Made by a program: the position numbers and the translations under genes
DNA from: JAGVPT01 sp964439265
Lineage (GTDB): Bacteria > Bacteroidota > Ignavibacteria > UBA10030 > UBA8401
Assembly: GCA_964439265.1 (NCBI GenBank)
Contig: CAYTOA010000085.1
Span: 1-11,281, forward strand
DNA: 11,281 nt
Direction of reading: 5' to 3'
In this document: piece after piece, positions 8,107 through 11,281 of the stretch
Layout: each line of letters begins with the position of its first letter
Numbering within the stretch: position 1 is the stretch's first letter
The notes under the pieces: model-generated
The model's database searches: none
Told to the model about the DNA's origin: nothing
The model's input: the letters and a program-made list of their open reading frames with translations, nothing else

Positions 8107-8331
8107 TCACTCTTCCATCCATGTTATCGGACCGTCGATTGTAACATGCCGAACTATGCTGCTATCGTCAAATGGCGAAAACTCCGCCTCCAATTCCTTA
8201 TCCAGCCAGAAGTATCGGCAATCATGGAAGTGGCATTCGCCGTAATCTGACCAAACGTGGATGCATTCGGGGCAGCGGTCAAATGTATACACCGCAACCG
8301 TTTTGGGCGGAATGGATTTTTCTTTTTCCAT
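8107..8331 (-). CDS. small Cys/His-rich protein, possible zinc-binding
   Basis: A 74-aa protein that I do not recognise. GGAGG lies 6 nt before ATG 8331 on the minus strand, which supports it as a real gene. It begins with a lysine-rich segment (MEKEK) and a short strand (TVAVYTF), then a cluster of metal-ligand residues: C20-P-E-C23, H25, C33, H34, H36 and C38. The C-terminal half is acidic (LDKELEAEF, PFDDSS) and contains four tryptophans in all with the cluster (W27, W42 and one near the end are clear). The spacing CxxC-x9-CxHxxxC resembles a zinc ribbon or knuckle, but a redox role is possible. There is no signal peptide. It is the first gene of a likely two-gene unit with the SpoIIAA-like gene 76 bp downstream. 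Function unknown. Confidence 0.6.
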   Translation of the reverse strand: MEKEKSIPPKTVAVYTFDRCPECIHVWSDYGECHFHDCRYFWLDKELEAEFSPFDDSSIVRHVTIDGPITWMEE

Positions 8332-8385
8332 GTTGCCTCCAGTTGTTTTGAAACTTTGTCACGAAATTAGGGCAGCACGCGGCGA

Positions 8386-8700
8386 ATGAAGATATGCCAA
8401 TGCCCGGATTCCAGATGTGGCAAAAGTATCTATTACGGTAGAGACGGCAAATATCTATCTGCGAGGGGGAACGCCAGGGGATGGTCTTTGAGTAGTTGTG
8501 AGGCCAGAAGGGGTAATTTGGTCGCGCAGCCAGAGAAAGAAAATCTGATCCTGAATAAGGAAGAACCTACAATGCCAAACTACAATTTTCTCAATCTATT
8601 GTCAAGACCTAAGTGAGTAACTCTACAAGGTTTATTTGAAGAGCGAGTCTATGTCGCTATTCCTAGAGGCTGTCTTAACAATGCGTTCAGTGTGGAATGA
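8386..8700 (+). pseudogene. possible gene relic with one in-frame stop
   Basis: The frame from ATG 8386 is open to TGA 8614-8616 (76 aa) and, past that one stop, stays open to TGA 8698-8700. Its start has three cysteines (CQCPDSRC) and only a weak ribosome binding site. Inside it, ATG 8572 has a better one: AAGGAAG (8557-8563) spaced 8 nt, heading a 14-residue peptide MPNYNFLNLLSRPK. That opening recalls, from memory only, the N-terminus of some predicted restriction-endonuclease-like proteins, which would make it a truncated gene start. The dispersed repeat begins at 8708, just beyond. It may equally be non-coding. Confidence 0.2.
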
Positions 8701-8707
8701 CGGCAGA

Positions 8708-8887
8708 TGTCATGCTGAGCGTAGCGATTGCCGAAGGCATCTCCCAAAGGGATCGCTTCGCAACCTTCGGGATCATCCACGACACAGAGTCTCGCAGATT
8801 CGCGATGCATGCTTTTCATGCGTTCTCCCGAAGGGACTCCGCTTCGTTCCTTTCAGGATGACAATTCTCAGAGTTTTTTAGATGGCT
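8708..8887 (+). repeat. dispersed palindromic repeat, copy A
   Basis: A 156-bp core (8708-8863) is bounded by TGTCATGCTGA and TCAGGATGACA, an 11-bp inverted repeat with one mismatch, and holds an inner inverted pair CCTTCGGG (8764-8771) and CCCGAAGG (8827-8834). It matches the second copy at 11155-11273 in the same orientation, including 27 identical bases (8747-8773). Similarity continues past the core: 8868-8887 matches 11254-11273 at 17 of 20 positions. It holds no gene. The open frame across it (8636-8881, product containing CHAERSDCRRHLPKGS) is a translated repeat and should not be annotated. A MITE-like or REP-like nature is inferred. Confidence 0.8.
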
Positions 8888-8986
8888 GTTAAAAAAAGCA
8901 GTACCTCATGATGAAACTTAGTGACTTTGCATTAGCAGGGATATTTGGTGCCGACAATCTCCAGTCTGGTTATTCATAATATTTGT

Positions 8987-9017
8987 TTTGAAGAAGCCCG
9001 CCATTTTTGTAACTTTG
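8987..9017 (+). promoter_or_regulatory. Bacteroidota-type promoter of the helicase gene
   Basis: TTTG (8987-8990) lies 19 nt before TAACTTTG (9010-9017), matching the known Bacteroidota vegetative sigma pattern (TTTG at -33, TAnnTTTG at -7, spaced about 19-21 nt). The -7 box ends 7 nt before the ATG at 9025, so the transcript should begin at or within a few bases of the start codon. This fits the absence of any Shine-Dalgarno site. Confidence 0.55.
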
Positions 9018-9024
9018 TTTTATC

Positions 9025-10017
9025 ATGAAGAAGTTCACCCTTACAAAGCCGCTTGCTCGCCCACTACGCCTCGTCACGCCCCAGAGCTTTAGAATTGATT
9101 ACAAAAATGAGCTCAACGCGGCCCAATACGAAGCGGTCACCTCTGTCGATGGGCCATTTCTGATCATCGCCGGGGCAGGGACGGGCAAGACCAGGACAAT
9201 CGTCTACAGAGTGTCATATCTTATAGAGTGCGGTGTGAGCCCCGACAGCATTCTTCTCCTCACCTTCACCCGTAAGGCGGCAAGGGAAATGCTCCGCCGA
9301 GCCGTAATCCTCCTCGATGCGCGATGCGAGAACGTTGCCGGCGGGACCTTCCACTCATTTGCTAACGGTATCCTGCGCAAGCATGCGGACAAATTGAATT
9401 ACGCCCGCAATTTTACCATCCTCGACCAGGGAGACGCGGAGGACGTCATTAATTTGATTCGAACTCAGCTTAAGTTCGATACGAAGGCAAAAAGATTTCC
9501 GCGCAAGTCAACTCTTTATGACCTCTACAGCCGTTCGGTCAACACGCTGACCCCCGTCGATCGGTTACTCGCAAAAGACTACCCCCACTATACCGAGATC
9601 GTTGATGATATCAAGAAAGTTCATGATGACTATGTGCGTTACAAGGCAAGCAATAATCTTATGGATTATGACGACCTGTTGCTCAATCTCGTTACGCTGT
9701 TGAAGTCCAGCGAACCTCTCCGCGCGATCATCTCGGAACGGTATAAGTATATTATGGTCGACGAATATCAGGACACCAATAAGATTCAAGCAGAAATTGT
9801 TCGCCTTTTAGCTCATGAACACCGGAATGTCATGGTGGTGGGAGACGACGCCCAGTCGATTTACGCTTTCAGGGGATCGACGATTGAGAACATCCGGACA
9901 TTTCCCGATGAATTTCCGGGATGCAGAATCATCAAGCTCGAAGAGAACTTCCGCAGTTCACAGCCAATATTGAATTTGGCAAACGAGATCCTCAAGCGTT
10001 CGGGAACGACTCCATGA
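9025..10017 (+). CDS. UvrD/PcrA-type SF1 DNA helicase, N-terminal part (frame broken)
   Basis: The 330-aa N-terminal half of a 3'-5' superfamily 1A helicase. Such enzymes use ATP to unwind DNA in repair and replication restart. Visible motifs: Q motif LNAAQYEAV (Q34); motif I GAGTGKT (K55); Ia LLTFTRKAAREM; Ib GTFHSF; motif II VDEYQDTN (D246, E247); III GDDAQSIYAFRGS; IV EENFRSSQPIL (R310). The frame ends at TGA 10015-10017, just after motif IV near the start of subdomain 2A; motifs V and VI lie in the next frame. ATG 9025 is the only sensible start ahead of the Q motif, although it has no Shine-Dalgarno. On its own this half lacks the second RecA-like domain and could not be a complete helicase. 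Together with the next frame it gives about 673 aa, normal for short UvrD-family members. Whether this is UvrD, PcrA or Rep cannot be told here, so no symbol is given. Confidence 0.9.
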   Translation: MKKFTLTKPLARPLRLVTPQSFRIDYKNELNAAQYEAVTSVDGPFLIIAGAGTGKTRTIVYRVSYLIECGVSPDSILLLTFTRKAAREMLRRAVILLDARCENVAGGTFHSFANGILRKHADKLNYARNFTILDQGDAEDVINLIRTQLKFDTKAKRFPRKSTLYDLYSRSVNTLTPVDRLLAKDYPHYTEIVDDIKKVHDDYVRYKASNNLMDYDDLLLNLVTLLKSSEPLRAIISERYKYIMVDEYQDTNKIQAEIVRLLAHEHRNVMVVGDDAQSIYAFRGSTIENIRTFPDEFPGCRIIKLEENFRSSQPILNLANEILKRSGTTP

Positions 10018-11045
10018 GCGGACATTACTATAAAGAGCTGTTTTCGAAAAGGGAGGGAGGCGAACTGCCTCAACTTGTAATTGCAGAAAATGAGAACATG
10101 CAATCGCGTTTTGTCGTGGAGAAGATTCTCCTGCTCCGCGAACAGGGAATTCAATTAGAAGAAATGGCGGTACTCTTTCGCTCATCGTTCCTTTCGTTTG
10201 ACCTGGAAATCGAGTTGGCGAAAGCGAACCTCCCATTCGTAAAATACGGAGGGTTTAAGTTCATCGAGACGGCACACGTGAAAGATATGATCGCCCATCT
10301 TCGCGTGTTGGAAAATCCGCGAGACCTGGTGTCCTGGAACCGCATCCTTATGTTAATAGACGGTGTTGGTCCGCGAACGGCGGAGACCGTGACGAACGAC
10401 ATCATAAACAAAAGGCTCGGCACTATCGCAGATGGAGGGGATAGCATCGTGTCGGAAAAATTCTGGCAAGATTATCATGCGTACCCTGCGGGAGTTCAGA
10501 AGCTATTTGATACACTCAAGAGTGCTGCCGCGCCAAGAATGTCTCCCGCGGAAAAGTCCTTCCATATCCTGAGCTATTACGAGCCCATTCTCAAGGCTCA
10601 ATACGACGATCATCCAAAGAGGATGAAAGATATTGAAACGTTCCAAAACATCGCGGAACGATACAAAGACGTTGAAACATTTCTGACAGACATGGCCTTG
10701 GAGCCGCCGACTGAAAGTGTCGTCGACGTTGAATCTCCCGGAAAAGAAGAGGAGCTGCTTGTTCTATCGACCATTCATAGCGCGAAGGGTCTGGAATGGA
10801 AAGTGGTTTTCATTATCTATGCTCTGGAAGGGCGTTTTCCGTCGATGAAAGCACAATCGGACGCCGAGGAAATGGAAGAGGAATTGCGGCTGATGTATGT
10901 GGCATGCACTCGCGCCAAAGATCATCTTTTCATCACGTATCCGATAAATATCTTCGATCGGGAAAGCGGCGCTGTCCTTTCTAAACCATCTCGTTTCATT
11001 GAAGGGATTGGGGATCATTTATTGGAGCCCTGGGTCGTCGAGTGA
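10014..11045 (+). CDS. UvrD/PcrA-type SF1 DNA helicase, C-terminal part (frame broken)
   Basis: This is the rest of the helicase, in the frame one base back from the first part. I place a possible restart at ATG 10014, whose ATG shares ATGA with the first part's stop, giving 343 aa. An ATG at 9921 exists, but from there the frame only re-reads the first part's motif IV out of frame. The part holds the remainder of subdomain 2A and all of 2B (including GVGPRTAETV, a helix-hairpin-helix-like element), motif V STIHSAKGLEW (252-262) and motif VI YVACTRAKDHL with arginine finger R300. The C-terminus stops shortly after motif VI and lacks the long tail of Escherichia coli UvrD. All motifs are intact, so the break is either recent, a sequencing error, or bridged by coupled translation or frameshifting. 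No T-rich terminator follows; a weak stem GAGAA-ATA-TTCTC lies at 11068-11080. Confidence 0.85.
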   Translation: MSGHYYKELFSKREGGELPQLVIAENENMQSRFVVEKILLLREQGIQLEEMAVLFRSSFLSFDLEIELAKANLPFVKYGGFKFIETAHVKDMIAHLRVLENPRDLVSWNRILMLIDGVGPRTAETVTNDIINKRLGTIADGGDSIVSEKFWQDYHAYPAGVQKLFDTLKSAAAPRMSPAEKSFHILSYYEPILKAQYDDHPKRMKDIETFQNIAERYKDVETFLTDMALEPPTESVVDVESPGKEEELLVLSTIHSAKGLEWKVVFIIYALEGRFPSMKAQSDAEEMEEELRLMYVACTRAKDHLFITYPINIFDRESGAVLSKPSRFIEGIGDHLLEPWVVE

Positions 11046-11154
11046 CTTTTTGAGAACGCATTGTTATGAGAAATATTCTCTTTACGAACCGGGCAAGGGA
11101 AACCCAATCACAAGCGATCTCATAAATGGTTTCGTTATAGACTGCACATGTAAA

Positions 11155-11273
11155 CGTCATGCTGAGCGGAGGGAATGCAAAAGACATCTCCCAAGGGATC
11201 GCTTCGCAACCTTCGGGATTCACTCCGCTTCGCTCCGTTTGGAATCACATTGATCAGAGTATTTGAGATGACT
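11155..11273 (+). repeat. dispersed palindromic repeat, copy B (shorter)
   Basis: It begins CGTCATGCTGA (11155-11165), one base different from copy A, and shares 27 identical bases (11193-11219), the block ACTCCGCTTCG (11222-11232) and the trailing TCAGAGT...GAGATGACT (11254-11273). Compared with copy A it lacks about 60 bp between the 27-base block and ACTCCGCTTCG. The right end of its core has decayed (GGAATCACA, where copy A has GGATGACA). It lies 109 bp after the helicase stop. The frame across it is not a gene. Confidence 0.75.
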
Positions 11274-11281
11274 TCTAGTGT

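Noticed and set aside
8059..8250. 63-aa plus-strand open frame
   Set aside because: It overlaps the better-supported minus-strand Cys/His-rich gene and has no ribosome binding site of its own.
8636..8881. 81-aa open frame across the repeat
   Set aside because: Most of it is the translated dispersed repeat, seen again at 11155-11273.
9912..10017. Programmed -1 ribosomal frameshift site in the helicase
   Set aside because: No X XXY YYZ slippery heptamer is present in the overlap; a deletion, sequencing error or coupled restart fits better.
10999..11253. 84-aa open frame at the end of the helicase
   Set aside because: It is the helicase tail read out of frame and then repeat copy B.
1..11281. 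CRISPR array, tRNA or rRNA genes
   Set aside because: No regularly spaced identical short repeats, cloverleaf or rRNA-like stretch was seen; the only dispersed repeat has two copies.

Overview
The window most likely comes from a member of the Bacteroidota/FCB group, in the neighbourhood of Ignavibacteria or Chlorobiota. Three things point there: two large secreted proteins end in type A C-terminal sorting domains of the type IX secretion system (the NFPNPFN / NYPNPFNP start and the GxYFYxL...KxxLxK end); these proteins combine cohesin, dockerin, HYDIN-like and FN3-like modules; and the helicase gene has a Bacteroidota-type promoter (TTTG, 19 nt, TAnnTTTG). Base composition is mixed and moderate. 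Some genes have good Shine-Dalgarno sites and at least one has none. The exact lineage is inference.

Layout. Bases 2-106 may be the last 34 codons of an upstream gene. Bases 148-7245 hold a two-gene operon separated by 15 bp. The first gene encodes a 1389-aa subtilisin-like (S8) protease with a prodomain, a beta-helix-like stalk, an FN3-like module, an intact two-repeat type I dockerin, a cohesin-like module and a T9SS tail. The second encodes a 970-aa surface protein with three cohesin-like domains alternating with two HYDIN/ASPM-like Ig domains, an FN3-like module and a T9SS tail. A non-coding stretch (7246-7598) follows. Next come two small genes on the minus strand: a Cys/His-rich 74-aa protein and a 143-aa SpoIIAA/STAS-like protein, both with strong ribosome binding sites. 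Bases 8332-9024 hold a possible gene relic, a 180-bp palindromic dispersed repeat, and the promoter of the next gene. Bases 9025-11045 encode a UvrD/PcrA-type superfamily 1 helicase broken by a frame change at about 10000, where an ATGA stop/start overlap leaves two open frames. A second, shorter copy of the dispersed repeat lies at 11155-11273.

How the parts may work together. The most interesting possibility is a small non-cellulosomal cohesin-dockerin system: a secreted protease carrying a dockerin, encoded directly upstream of a protein with three cohesin-like modules, both exported by T9SS. If the modules bind each other, the second protein could display or cluster the protease at the cell surface. 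The domains can be read from sequence; the interaction is inference. The helicase region is separate in function. Its notable points are the split reading frame, the very short or absent leader predicted for its mRNA, and the same-orientation repeats on either side.
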